A stretch of DNA of 53,074 nucleotides from assembly GCA_021324235.1 (NCBI GenBank), contig JAJPJM010000101.1, positions 1 to 53,074 of the forward strand, given 5' to 3'. This DNA is from Verrucomicrobiota bacterium (GTDB lineage Bacteria > Verrucomicrobiota > Verrucomicrobiia > Limisphaerales > UBA11358). The first letter of the stretch is position 1; each line of letters starts with the position of its first letter. The notes under the pieces are model-generated. The model searched no databases and had not been told where the DNA came from. It worked only from the letters and a program-made list of their open reading frames with translations. Shown piece after piece: positions 17,980-28,156 of this stretch. A program made the position numbers and the translations under genes.

Positions 17980-18948
17980 ATGGACACAAAAGCTTGGAGA
18001 CCGCAAAATAATCCAGAGGGCGCGATGAGCAGCCTGAGCGACCTGCTGTGCAGAATTGAGGTGAAGGAGAAGCATACGTTACCTGACCTTCATGAAGGGC
18101 ACACCTTGCTCGTGGTTTCTGACTATAGTGGCCAACATGCGACCGCTAATTTCGAAAGCCTATCATTCCTCATTGCAGATTTAGAAAAATGCAATGAGTG
18201 GGAGCAAAAACGAAAACTATGGCGGCAGAAATGCCTGCCAAATGGCGGAATAATGGCATTCAAATCTTTGAAAGACGGGAACAAAGCACGCGCCTTGGAA
18301 CAATTCCTTGACGCTGCTGATAATATTGTCGGCCTTTCAATTACAATTTTAGTTCGTAAAAACGTCAGAACTCTTTTTGGAAATAGCGAACGCATCAATT
18401 GGCAGAATCCAGAACTAGCGCCATACCGTCATTGGCCGGAACACACTTTTGAGAAAATGTTGAGAGTCGTTCACTTCGTGAGTTTTTTTACTGCTGGCTT
18501 CTCTCAGCCTGGCCAAAATATTTTGTGGATTACGGATGAGGATGACATCGCTGCCAATGAATCTCGCCTGCGGGAATTAACCAAAATTCTGGGAAATGTT
18601 TCAAGCCATTACGTAAACCACAACTTGGGGCATCTTCGATGTGGAACTACCAAATCCGATAACGGCTCATATCAACTTGAGGACTTGGCCTCAATCCCCG
18701 ATTTAGCGGCGGGCATGTTGGCTGAAGTAGTCAGCGAGCAGTACAGTCAAGGTCTGTTAGCCAGTGGTGGAATCGTAACTCCGCCGCCGAATCGACTACG
18801 GCCGAAGGTTAGCACGCTGACAAACTGGTTTGCAACAAATCGAAAGAAACTCAAAAGACTTGTTTTCTTGATTGAACAAGTCCCGAATTCAACGCAATTG
18901 GAAATCAAGCGGCTGAAATTCCACGGTTCAAACGATTTACCAGACTGA
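17980..18948 (+). CDS. Unknown protein in AT-richer DNA
   Basis: A 322-aa cytosolic protein not assigned to a family. Early and middle segments (HTLLVVSDYSGQH near residue 43; NILWITDEDDIAAN near 188) place acidic residues at strand ends. The arrangement resembles RNase H-like DUF3800 proteins, but I cannot confirm this by eye. Other features are a Cys/His-free core, SHYVNHNLGHLRCGTTKSDN and a basic C-terminus. It starts 18 bp after the esterase stop, with a weak ribosome-binding site. Base composition is clearly more AT-rich than neighbours, and codon use differs (many AAT, TTG and ATT), suggesting horizontal transfer. The ORF6N gene and repeats follow. Confidence 0.65.
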   Translation: MDTKAWRPQNNPEGAMSSLSDLLCRIEVKEKHTLPDLHEGHTLLVVSDYSGQHATANFESLSFLIADLEKCNEWEQKRKLWRQKCLPNGGIMAFKSLKDGNKARALEQFLDAADNIVGLSITILVRKNVRTLFGNSERINWQNPELAPYRHWPEHTFEKMLRVVHFVSFFTAGFSQPGQNILWITDEDDIAANESRLRELTKILGNVSSHYVNHNLGHLRCGTTKSDNGSYQLEDLASIPDLAAGMLAEVVSEQYSQGLLASGGIVTPPPNRLRPKVSTLTNWFATNRKKLKRLVFLIEQVPNSTQLEIKRLKFHGSNDLPD

Positions 18949-19054
18949 TTCTAATCCAACTCAATTCTTCGCCGCTGCTAGCCCTTCTTCAAAATCCACA
19001 ACCATTCTAATGCGGAATTCGGATTGCGGAGTGCGGAATGAAGTTGGCTGCGGT

Positions 19055-19603
19055 TCAGCGCCTTCTGGCCTTGGGTTTGTCCTCGTCACATTTCACATGG
19101 AACCCGATTTCCCGTCGTTTGGGTTCCGGCGGTGACATTAGCTGCCGGATGGCATCGAAGACAACTTTGAACTGCCGGTCGTATTTCTTTTCCATGGCAT
19201 CCAGTTTGCGGGCCAGTTCGGCATTGGAGGCCAGCATTTGCCGCAGCCGCACGAACGCGCGCACCACCATGACGCTGGTCTGGGTAGCCCGTTCGCTGTT
19301 CAACACGTTAGCCAGCATCAACGCACCGTGCTCGGTGAAAGCGTAGGGCAAATACTTCCGATGCTCCCCGCGCTTTAAGGTCACAAATTGTGACCTTAAA
19401 GATTCCCACTCCCCAGCGATGAGTTGGAACATGAAATCAGGCGGAAAACGGTTCAGATTGCGTTTGACCGCTTGATTGAGAACTTTGGTGGGAACACCGT
19501 AAAGCTCGGCCAAATCGCTATCGAGCATCACCTTCTCGCCGCGAATGGAAAGGATTGCCCGCTCAATTCGTTCCACCGGAACCAAACTCATTTGCCCGTC
19601 CAT
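19055..19603 (-). CDS. ORF6N domain DNA-binding-type protein
   Basis: A 182-aa protein with the ORF6N domain, first seen in phage and mobile-element proteins and thought to bind DNA. Seen: [47 protein letters not shown] and [20 protein letters not shown]-terminal helix (about 115-150) resembles a coiled coil and ends in a basic tail. No phage structural genes are near. A perfect 29-bp palindrome (19373-19401) lies inside the coding sequence and encodes LRSQFVTLK. Palindromes with the same core form an array upstream (19622-19727). The start could be ATG 19603 or the ATG four codons later. The gene may be autoregulated through, or mobilise, its palindromes (inference). Confidence 0.88.
   Translation of the reverse strand: MDGQMSLVPVERIERAILSIRGEKVMLDSDLAELYGVPTKVLNQAVKRNLNRFPPDFMFQLIAGEWESLRSQFVTLKRGEHRKYLPYAFTEHGALMLANVLNSERATQTSVMVVRAFVRLRQMLASNAELARKLDAMEKKYDRQFKVVFDAIRQLMSPPEPKRREIGFHVKCDEDKPKARRR
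19373..19401. repeat. 29-bp perfect palindrome inside the ORF6N gene
   Basis: Left arm CTTTAAGGTCACAA, central A, right arm TTGTGACCTTAAAG, perfectly complementary. It shares the GGTCACAAATTGTGACC core with palindromes upstream of the gene at 19681-19697 and, with one mismatch, 19649-19669. Confidence 0.9.
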
Positions 19604-19621
19604 TTCAGGCCTTTCACCCAG

Positions 19622-19727
19622 AGGTGGTCACAGTCTGTGACCACCTTCAAGATCACAAATTGTGACCTTAACCCGAACCGGTCACAAATTGTGACCGGTT
19701 CTTTGAAATGCCAAATTGGCATTTCAA
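19622..19727. repeat. Array of four palindromes upstream of ORF6N gene
   Basis: Four inverted repeats in tandem, each centred on a single base: 19622-19646 (AGGTGGTCACAG-T-CTGTGACCACCT), 19649-19669 (GGTCACAA type, one mismatch), 19675-19701 (GAACCGGTCACAA-A-TTGTGACCGGTTC, perfect) and 19703-19727 (TTGAAATGCCAA-A-TTGGCATTTCAA, perfect). Three share the CAAATTG core. The array covers the promoter region of the ORF6N gene and abuts the carB-associated repeat at 19730. Confidence 0.9.
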
Positions 19728-19729
19728 GA

Positions 19730-19775
19730 CGGCTCGCGAGGACGCTCGCCCCACCGGCGCGTGACGCGCCCTACC
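19730..19775. repeat. Palindromic repeat immediately after carB
   Basis: Positions 19730-19755 are the exact reverse complement of 1096-1121 inside lysS (26/26). They are followed by the hairpin GGCGCG-TGA-CGCGCC and CTACC (19756-19775). The repeat lies 3 bp beyond the carB stop codon and 2 bp from the ORF6N-linked palindrome array. Confidence 0.88.
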
Positions 19776-19778
19776 TGG

Positions 19779-21314
<1,536 letters not shown>

Positions 21315-21425
21315 CGTTCAAACGGCCACAGATGAAACACGAATCCGGCGCGGAGTGAAAGCAAATTGCAGCGCGAACACCAACCTTTGCCGCTCAACGC
21401 CCCCGGCGCCTGCCGGTTGCGGCAA

Positions 21426-22154
21426 TTATTGCAAGGGCGTTCGCACGTCCTTGGTAAAATCGATATGGCTGTCCATGAACAGGCGGTTGCGACCGCCGGC
21501 GTGTATGGTGCGGCCCGACATCCCGGGGGGCACGGTCGGAACGGTCTTGGGAAAATAAGGGTCCACCGTCAGCTCAACGGCACTGGGGCCAATGATGAAG
21601 CCGACGGTCGGATCGTTGGTGGACCGCAGATCGGAGACCGCCTGGGCGGTGGTCTTGCCCCAAAAATCCTCGAGCCCCACCGGATCGTCCGGCCGGTCAA
21701 AACGCCAGAGCCAATAGCGCGCCAGGGGCTCATTGGCATTGGTGGAATACGCCTGCATGGATTGCACAATGTTTCCGGCCCGGGCATTGATCGACGCCGG
21801 ACAGGACCAGATGGAATCGGCCGTGCCGAAGGGCTCCAGCACCACCGCCGCCCAGCCGCCGCGCGGATCGGAGGGAGGCCAGGTGGCCCAGGGATGATAA
21901 CCGCCCGGCAGGCTGGACTTCAGATCGCGCCGGTCAGGAAAACGGTCATTGTTATTGCCGAGGCACAGGGCAAACGCGACGCCGATTTGCCGGAGATTGG
22001 AAACGCAGGCAATCCGCTGCGCGCGCTGTTTCGCGGCCGCCAGGGCGGGAAGCAGGATGGCCGCGAGGATGGCAATGACGGCGATGACGACCAGCAATTC
22101 GATCAACGTAAAGCTGGGGCGATTCCGGGACCCGCTGGACGGCGCACGGGTCAT
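21426..22154 (-). CDS. Pseudopilin-type secreted protein (prepilin leader)
   Basis: A 242-aa protein with a type II secretion/type IV pilin leader: basic head, then [20 protein letters not shown] (about 13-32), with serine rather than glycycine before the cleavage-site Phe and the conserved Glu at +5. [20 protein letters not shown], typical of Planctomycetes/Verrucomicrobia pseudopilins, follows. The C-terminal globular domain ends with [19 protein letters not shown], similar to the H-x9-DG-like end of these families. Such genes are often highly multiplied and scattered singly; no secretion machinery genes adjoin this one. Export by a T2SS-like system and assembly into a pseudopilus is family inference. 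Confidence 0.9.
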   Translation of the reverse strand: MTRAPSSGSRNRPSFTLIELLVVIAVIAILAAILLPALAAAKQRAQRIACVSNLRQIGVAFALCLGNNNDRFPDRRDLKSSLPGGYHPWATWPPSDPRGGWAAVVLEPFGTADSIWSCPASINARAGNIVQSMQAYSTNANEPLARYWLWRFDRPDDPVGLEDFWGKTTAQAVSDLRSTNDPTVGFIIGPSAVELTVDPYFPKTVPTVPPGMSGRTIHAGGRNRLFMDSHIDFTKDVRTPLQ

Positions 22155-22458
22155 GGCGGTGGAACCCGATAACCCAGGTTGCCCGAGACGGCGGGGTTGA
22201 TGATATTTTGACAGGCCATTTCGATTGGAAACCTTCCAACGGCAGGAGATTCAACACGGACTCAACGCAGAGCGGAAGGAAAAACCGGAACCACACGAAG
22301 GAAGCCAGACACTTCTACCCGCAAATCAATTTTAGAAATGATTATGACAGGTGTGTGTCAGGCACCACCGCAAACCGAATTGTTGGAAAACCGGTTGGAT
22401 AATCCGGAACAAATGGTAAAATTACTTAGCGACAAGAATTGAGAAGATTGAGAAGATT
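22155..22458. other. Gene-free gap between pseudopilin and small secreted protein
   Basis: About 300 bp upstream of two divergent genes, so it should hold both promoters. Just before the ATG at 22459, the sequence ATTGAGAAG is repeated twice in tandem (about 22440-22457), giving two overlapping Shine-Dalgarno-like GAGAAG motifs. I see no RNA gene or other repeat. Confidence 0.4.
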
Positions 22459-22902
22459 ATGAAAAAACTCATTCTGTTCTGCCTGCTGGTGTCTGGCTTC
22501 TGCCTCCCGGCATGGGCGCAGCAATATTCGATCGACTGGCATAAAGTTGCCGGTGGTGGCGGCACCAGCACTGGCGGGACTTATACCGTCAGCGGCACCA
22601 TTGGCCAGCACGACGCCGGCGGGCCGATGACCGGCGGCAATTATTCGCTCACGGGGGGATTCTGGGCGCTGATTTCGGTCGTCCAAACCCCCGGCGCGCC
22701 GACACTTCATATCAGTCATTCGGGCAACACCGTGACGATTTATTGGCAGAACGTGTCGGGCTGGAGCTTGCAACAGAACGGCAACCTGGCCACACCTCTC
22801 GGCTGGTCCGTCAATAGCCGTTGGACCACCTCCAACGGCACAAATTCCCTGAGCCTTACCTCGCCAACCGGGAATCTGTTCTTCCGGCTGAGCAATCCGT
22901 GA
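22459..22902 (+). CDS. Small secreted protein with Gly-rich repeat-like core
   Basis: A 147-aa exported protein. Signal peptide MKKLILFCLLVSGFCLPAWA (cleavage after AQQ region). The mature N-terminus reads QYSIDWHKVAGGGGTSTGGT, TVSGTIGQHDAGGPMTGGNY and SLTGGFWALIS, a pattern I associate with small secreted verrucomicrobial proteins. The C-terminal part (about 85-147) is a beta module ending FFRLSNP, a tail also used by larger exported proteins here. Function is unknown. A near-identical copy of the last ~40 codons lies just after the Kelch gene (27813-27944), evidence of recent segmental duplication or gene conversion. Confidence 0.8.
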   Translation: MKKLILFCLLVSGFCLPAWAQQYSIDWHKVAGGGGTSTGGTYTVSGTIGQHDAGGPMTGGNYSLTGGFWALISVVQTPGAPTLHISHSGNTVTIYWQNVSGWSLQQNGNLATPLGWSVNSRWTTSNGTNSLSLTSPTGNLFFRLSNP

Positions 22903-22984
22903 TCTGTTAATCGTAATCGGGTATCGCAGCCAACGGCGCGGCGAATCGGATGATGCCGTGCTGATGGCTGCCGGCGGGAACCGG

Positions 22985-24031
22985 TCAGATGCCAAACTGG
23001 CGCAAGAGGGCAGCGGCAGCGGTGCGGTTCTCCACGCCCAGCTTGGTGAGAATCCGTTCCACGTGAATCTTCGCTGTGCCCGTCGTCACGCCGAGGATGG
23101 CACCAATTTCGGCGTTGGATTTGCCAGCGGCAATCCAGCGCAGCACTTCCGTTTCGCGCGGGGTGAGCTGGTAGCGGGCCAGCCGTTCGGCGGCGGCGGC
23201 GCTGTTCTCCTCGCTTAATAACAGCAGCAACCGGTTGCTTTGCCGCACGCGACGGATGATGAGCCGGGCTGGTTCACGGTTGACCACGAACGGTTCGCCG
23301 TTCTGATCGCCGTTTTCGCCGAACGCCCAGCGGGAGAGTGTTTCGGGCAACTTCTGTTGGCCGTCAGGTATCGGGAGGTAACCGGTCAGTTTTTCAAAGG
23401 CACCAGGCGTGGCGTGGACCACGGAGCGCGCATTGTTCAAGATGATGACGCCCAGGCCGTTCTCGCGCAGGGCGGTCTGGAGGTCGCGCTGGAGCTGTTC
23501 GTGGCCGGCGAGTTCTTCAAGATGCAGGTAAGCCTGGATGACGTGCGGACGGACGAGGTTGAGCAAAGTCCGGTTCCGTTCCGTGAACGAACGTTCTCCG
23601 CGGGAAAAGCAGAATCCGAGCACGAAATGGTTGTCCACCTGCACGCCGAAGCCGAGTTGATCCTCCACTCCGACGTCTTGAAAAATCTTCCGATAAACCT
23701 CGAGTTGATGATATTCCCGCAGATCCACGAAATCGGAAATTTTTAGTGCCTGTCCGTCGCCGGAGGATTTGAAGTAATTCAACACCGGATGATCCGCGGC
23801 AAATTGGAGCCATTCTTTCGGCGGATCGAAAGGCAGTGGTGGATCGAAGACGTTCAGGAGGCGTTGCCGCGCAAAATCCGCTTCAGCGTAGCAGGCCATT
23901 TCGCATTCTACCAGCTTTCGCAACTCCGACAATGCGTGCTTGGGAAACTCTGCGAGCCGGCGGCATCGGTAAATACCCTCGATGCACGCCAGCAATCGTG
24001 CGTAGTCCTCGTGCGTCAGCGGATGGGTCAT
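22985..24031 (-). CDS. LuxR-family transcriptional regulator
   Basis: A 348-aa regulator. The C-terminal GerE-type helix-turn-helix (about 285-345) reads LTPRETEVLRWIAAGKSNAE, IGAILGVTTGTAKIHVERIL and TKLGVENRTAAAALLRQ. The N-terminal ~190 residues look like a GAF-type sensor (EYHQLEVYRKIFQDVGVEDQ, VDNHFVLGFCFSRGERSF). A PAS-like segment follows (NGLGVIILNNARSVVHATPG). No receiver aspartate signature is present, so it is probably ligand- or redox-sensing rather than a two-component regulator. It is divergent from the Kelch/Ig gene with a 178-bp shared region containing a 16-bp perfect palindrome (24069-24084), a plausible binding site. LTPRE is the conserved start of the HTH. Confidence 0.9.
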   Translation of the reverse strand: MTHPLTHEDYARLLACIEGIYRCRRLAEFPKHALSELRKLVECEMACYAEADFARQRLLNVFDPPLPFDPPKEWLQFAADHPVLNYFKSSGDGQALKISDFVDLREYHQLEVYRKIFQDVGVEDQLGFGVQVDNHFVLGFCFSRGERSFTERNRTLLNLVRPHVIQAYLHLEELAGHEQLQRDLQTALRENGLGVIILNNARSVVHATPGAFEKLTGYLPIPDGQQKLPETLSRWAFGENGDQNGEPFVVNREPARLIIRRVRQSNRLLLLLSEENSAAAAERLARYQLTPRETEVLRWIAAGKSNAEIGAILGVTTGTAKIHVERILTKLGVENRTAAAALLRQFGI

Positions 24032-24068
24032 GGGCGCCTCTTCTACAGCTTCCTGACTGCGGATGGTA

Positions 24069-24084
24069 TATGCCGAACGGCATA
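24069..24084. promoter_or_regulatory. Candidate operator for the LuxR-type regulator
   Basis: TATGCCG-AA-CGGCATA is a perfect 16-bp palindrome between the luxR-type gene and the divergent Kelch gene, 38 bp from the regulator start. A second, 10-bp palindrome TATCATGATA lies at 24105-24114. Size and position fit a LuxR-family dimer site; binding is inferred. Confidence 0.45.
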
Positions 24085-24209
24085 CAGACAGGCAAGACCA
24101 AATTTATCATGATAGCTACAGTTAAAAATTAGCAAGGATGACACCCAGTGTTTCCACAGGTCGTGGCGGCGGGATCAGACTCCGCTGCAGAACTTGAAGG
24201 AACAAGATC

Positions 24210-27200
24210 ATGAATGTGCAACATGCAAGATGGCATGCCGGCCGGAAGTGGGCGGGCATGTTGACGATGGGGCTGGCGATCATGCTGGCGGCTGGCCGGG
24301 CCGGCGCAGACGGGAACTGGTTGACCCTGGCCAACAAGGCGACGGCCGCGGTGGGGAACATGATTCTGCTGCCGGATGGAACCGTCTTGTGCGCCAATAA
24401 TCCGGATGGGGACTCAAGCAATTTTGGATTTGTCTGGTATCGCCTGACCCCGGATGCCAACGGCCATTATGTCAATGGTACCTGGAGCAGCATTGCCCCG
24501 ATGCACGATACGCGGCGTTTCTATTCGTCACAAATTGTTCGTGACGGGCGACTTTTTGTAGCCGGGGGCGAATATGGTTCCGGCTTTGCCAGCGCGGAGA
24601 TCTATAATCCTCAGACTGACACCTGGACACCGGTCAATCCTCCCGCCGCATTGTTGAACCCTGCGAACCTCTCACCCGAGATCCTGTCGAGTTTAAACGG
24701 CGGACTTCAGGGTTTTTACGACTCGGAATCCATGATGCTCCCGGATGGCAATGTGTTGATCTTCCCGGTCGGTGGCAATGCCAGCGGACAAATGCTGATT
24801 TATAATCCCTCCGCCAATTTGTGGACGAATGGTCCGACGGTTCCCGGCCCCAACAGCCTGGACGAAGCCACCTGGCTCAAGCTGCCCGACGGCAGCATTC
24901 TGACTGTCATTCCGAACAGTACCATTGCATTGCGTTACATCCCGTCGATGACCAATTGGGTCGTCGACGCACCGGTCCCGGTTGCGCTCTACAGCGCAAC
25001 CGGCACGGAAACGGGGCCGGCCTTCATGTTGCCCAATGGAAAAGGATTCTTTCTGGGCGGCAGCGGACACACTGTCCTCTACACCCCTTCGGGCGGTTTG
25101 GGCAATGGCAGTTGGACGCCCGGACCGGACATGAGCAACAATCTGGTGTCGGCCGATGTTCCGGCGGCGATGATGCCGAACGGCAAAATTCTTTGTGCGT
25201 TGACCGCGGCGCCTACGGGGCCCAATACCAATGTCAGCTATTCCAGTTTTGTCAGTTTTTGGGAGTATGACTACACCAATGGCCCGGTCGGCAGTTTCAC
25301 ACAGGTCAACGGCCCGACCGGACTGACTGACGGTGTTCAACCGTATCAAACGAGCATGCTCGCGCTGCCTGACGGCAGCGTGCTCTACTGCGATTCGGTC
25401 GAGAACAACGGTCTTTCGTCCGGGGCCAACCTGTACGTCTACGTCCCCTTGGATGGCACCCAACAAACGTTGGGCAAGCAACCGGTTATTAACAACATCG
25501 CTTCGAATCCGGATGGAACCTACACGCTCACCGGCACGGGATTAAACGGTCTTTCCGCCGGCGCCGCCTATGGCGATGACGAGCAAATGGACAGCGACTT
25601 TCCACTGGTGGAGTTTATTGATACCGACAACGGACATATCGACTACGGCCGCACCTTTAATTGGAGCAGTACGGGTGTGCAGACCGGCGGAGCGATTGAA
25701 ACGACCGAATTCGCATTGCCGGCGGGCCTTCTGCCAAAAACTTACGAGTTTAAAGTGATTGCGTCCGGTGTGACTTCTGCGCCGGTGGCCTTTTCGTTTG
25801 TGACCCCCAACCCGCTGGCAATGTGTCCGGGGGAGAGCAATGCGCTCAGCGTCATCCCGTCTCCCCTTCCGGCAACCTATCAATGGTTGTTCAACGGAAA
25901 TCCCATCGCAGGCCAAACCAATTCGACCCTGATTTTTCCTTACGCCACAACGAACCAATCCGGGCTTTACAGCCTGAAACTGACGATCGGAGGCAGCTCG
26001 ACCATCAGTCAATCCGTGCCGGTTTCGGTGGGGGTGTGGGAGTATGCGCCGCCCTCGCCCACGAATACCGCCATCCTCTGCCAATCGAATACCTTGTCAG
26101 CCACGGCCCAGGGCAAAGGGGAACTGACCGGACAATGGTATCGCAACGGCCTTCCCGTGGACCTGAGCGCCGGTTCCGGGATCACCACCAACATCACTTC
26201 GCAATTCGGTGGCGGAACGACGCTGTCGCTGCACTTCAGCGACGTGAAATATCAGGATGACGGAACTTACACGCTGGTAATCTCCGACGATTGCGGGCCG
26301 GTGACCAATTCCCCGTTTACCATGCGGGTAAAGCCCAATCCGCCGTGGGTGTTGGTGGCAACGAATGGGCCCTCGTCCCGCTATCAAGCGGCCATGGCCA
26401 ATGATCCGTTCCGGGGTGTCACGGTGTTGTTCGGCGGACAGATAAATGCCCAGAGCGGCTCGCCGGTGCTGAATGACACGTGGGAATTCGACGGAACGAA
26501 TTGGACGCAGAGATTTCCAGCCACATCGCCACCGGCGCGTTCACAGGCGCAGATGGTGTATGACTGGTCACTGCGCAAAGCGGTCCTTTTTGGCGGCCAG
26601 ATCTACACGAACCTGCAAATGCATATCACCCTCGATACGTGGACGTGGGATGGGACAAACTGGCAACCGATCATTACTCCGAACACTCCGGATTGGACGC
26701 AGCCGGGTCCATTTGGCGCCTGTTACGATATTGGCAACAACGAGATGTTGATCTTCGGGGGCATCAGCAGCACCGGCCGGGTCAGTGAATTGTGGGCCTT
26801 CAAGGGCACGAATTGGGTGCAAAAGACACCGGCCCCGCCGACACCCGTCGCGACCACACCCACGGTCATGGCGTATGATGGTTACCGGAATGTGTCGGTG
26901 TTGCTGGGCGCCAATTCGCAGGCCTATCCTTTGCCGTATACCGCGGCAGCGGTATGGGAGTGGGACGGTACGGCCTGGCATGAAAAGCCCCAGTCGGGCC
27001 AGGTGATGGCCGGCGCCAGCGCGATTGATGGGGCGGTCTACGACTCTTTCCGCCATGAAACGGTGCTCTATGGTGAAGTGTTCGGGATTATCGATGGGAT
27101 ACTTTCATCCAGTTATACGCCTTACCCGTACGGCTACCGGTTCGTGTGGCGCTGGGATGGCGCTGATTGGCAGGCCGATCCGCCCACACCCACCCTTGGG

Positions 27201-27812
27201 GTCACTTTACAATTATATCCTTCCATGGTTTTCGATGTCGATCGGAACGCGATTGTACTGTTTGGCGGACAAGACAACAGCAGCCTGCCCGCAACCAACT
27301 ATACCTATGAAATCCTCTACCAGGATGACCCTGTTGTACTGGAGCAACCGACCATCCAAGCTTCATTGATCGGGCAAAAAGTGCAATTATCTGTCCTGGC
27401 CGCCGGCGCACCACCCATCGCTTACCAATGGTCCAAGGATGGCGTCAATCTGGCGGACGGCGGACGCATCTCGGGGTCGGGCACGAACATTCTCACCATC
27501 AATCCGGCCAGTGTCGCCGATTCGGGGCAATACCAGGTCACGATGAACAATCTTTGCGGCTTGGGCGTCAGCCAGCCCATTGTAGTCAACGTGGCTGCCG
27601 GTTCAGACATACTCGCCATCGCTCTTTCCGGCGGCGGTGGGAGTGGTTCCGGTCAAAAGATTGTCATAACCTGGGGCGACAGCGCCGCAACGCTGCAAAG
27701 CTCCACTAATGTTGCCGGTCCGTGGACGACCATCACCGGTGCCACAAGCCCCTACACTTACACCATCAATCCAGCTTTCCCTGCGCAATTTTTCCGATTG
27801 CTGGCGCCTTGA
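24210..27812 (+). CDS. Large exported Kelch/Ig-like protein (galactose-oxidase-like N-half)
   Basis: A 1200-aa protein with an export signal (about residues 1-34, ending GRAGADG). Residues about 40-430 form a Kelch propeller with repeated LPDG/MPNG blade motifs (MILLPDGTVLC, MMLPDGNVLIF, KLPDGSILTV, MLPNGKGFFLG, ALPDGSVLYC). Next comes a galactose-oxidase-like C-terminal domain (YGDDEQMDSDFPLVEFIDTD, RTFNWSSTGVQTGGAIETTE). Two Ig-like domains (about 535-705) precede a second propeller (DPFRGVTVLFGGQ, DTWEFDGTNWTQRFP, TWTWDGTNWQ). A third Ig domain (AYQWSKDGVNL) leads to a tail ending QFFRLLAP. Copper ligands of true galactose oxidase were not identified, so a binding or surface role is as likely as catalysis. 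A ribosome-binding site GAAGGAAC precedes the ATG. It is probably controlled by the divergent LuxR gene. Confidence 0.88.
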   Translation: MNVQHARWHAGRKWAGMLTMGLAIMLAAGRAGADGNWLTLANKATAAVGNMILLPDGTVLCANNPDGDSSNFGFVWYRLTPDANGHYVNGTWSSIAPMHDTRRFYSSQIVRDGRLFVAGGEYGSGFASAEIYNPQTDTWTPVNPPAALLNPANLSPEILSSLNGGLQGFYDSESMMLPDGNVLIFPVGGNASGQMLIYNPSANLWTNGPTVPGPNSLDEATWLKLPDGSILTVIPNSTIALRYIPSMTNWVVDAPVPVALYSATGTETGPAFMLPNGKGFFLGGSGHTVLYTPSGGLGNGSWTPGPDMSNNLVSADVPAAMMPNGKILCALTAAPTGPNTNVSYSSFVSFWEYDYTNGPVGSFTQVNGPTGLTDGVQPYQTSMLALPDGSVLYCDSVENNGLSSGANLYVYVPLDGTQQTLGKQPVINNIASNPDGTYTLTGTGLNGLSAGAAYGDDEQMDSDFPLVEFIDTDNGHIDYGRTFNWSSTGVQTGGAIETTEFALPAGLLPKTYEFKVIASGVTSAPVAFSFVTPNPLAMCPGESNALSVIPSPLPATYQWLFNGNPIAGQTNSTLIFPYATTNQSGLYSLKLTIGGSSTISQSVPVSVGVWEYAPPSPTNTAILCQSNTLSATAQGKGELTGQWYRNGLPVDLSAGSGITTNITSQFGGGTTLSLHFSDVKYQDDGTYTLVISDDCGPVTNSPFTMRVKPNPPWVLVATNGPSSRYQAAMANDPFRGVTVLFGGQINAQSGSPVLNDTWEFDGTNWTQRFPATSPPARSQAQMVYDWSLRKAVLFGGQIYTNLQMHITLDTWTWDGTNWQPIITPNTPDWTQPGPFGACYDIGNNEMLIFGGISSTGRVSELWAFKGTNWVQKTPAPPTPVATTPTVMAYDGYRNVSVLLGANSQAYPLPYTAAAVWEWDGTAWHEKPQSGQVMAGASAIDGAVYDSFRHETVLYGEVFGIIDGILSSSYTPYPYGYRFVWRWDGADWQADPPTPTLGVTLQLYPSMVFDVDRNAIVLFGGQDNSSLPATNYTYEILYQDDPVVLEQPTIQASLIGQKVQLSVLAAGAPPIAYQWSKDGVNLADGGRISGSGTNILTINPASVADSGQYQVTMNNLCGLGVSQPIVVNVAAGSDILAIALSGGGGSGSGQKIVITWGDSAATLQSSTNVAGPWTTITGATSPYTYTINPAFPAQFFRLLAP

Positions 27813-27944
27813 ACGTCGAACACCAATCTGGCCACGCCTGCCGGCGGTTCCGTCAATAGCCGTTGGACCACCTCCAACGGCACAAATTATCTGAACCTTA
27901 CCTCGCCAACCGGGAATCTGTTCTTCCGGCTAAGCAATCCGTGA
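27813..27944 (+). pseudogene. In-frame duplicated C-terminal tail after the Kelch stop
   Basis: Directly after the TGA of the Kelch gene, the same frame stays open for 43 codons (TSNTNLATPAGGSVNSRW, then WTTSNGTNYLNLTSPTGN, ending FFRLSNP and TGA). This nearly matches the last part of the small secreted protein at 22459-22902 (about 22780-22902). It is a fragment left by duplication or recombination between the two loci; read-through of the TGA would append it. Confidence 0.75.
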
Positions 27945-28156
27945 TCAAACGGAATTAATGCCGGTGGACCTGGACGCCTGTTGATTTTCGAATTGCGACT
28001 CGGTGCGCGCGGAAGGCAAGGCAGGCGCCCATCTCCCTGCTTGCGAACTACCACAAGATTACCGGACACTGAGGCATGGAACCGTGCTTCTGGGGAAAAG
28101 TCACCGGATAAAAACTTGTCGGATTTCTTCTCGGGCTGGCGGCCTTCCTGGGGTTT

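Noticed and set aside
19055-19603. Prophage remnant
   Set aside because: ORF6N is common in phages, but no integrase, capsid, tail or lysis gene is present nearby.
19622-19727. CRISPR array
   Set aside because: The units are palindromes that differ in their arms, are directly adjacent without 30-bp unique spacers, and no cas gene is near.
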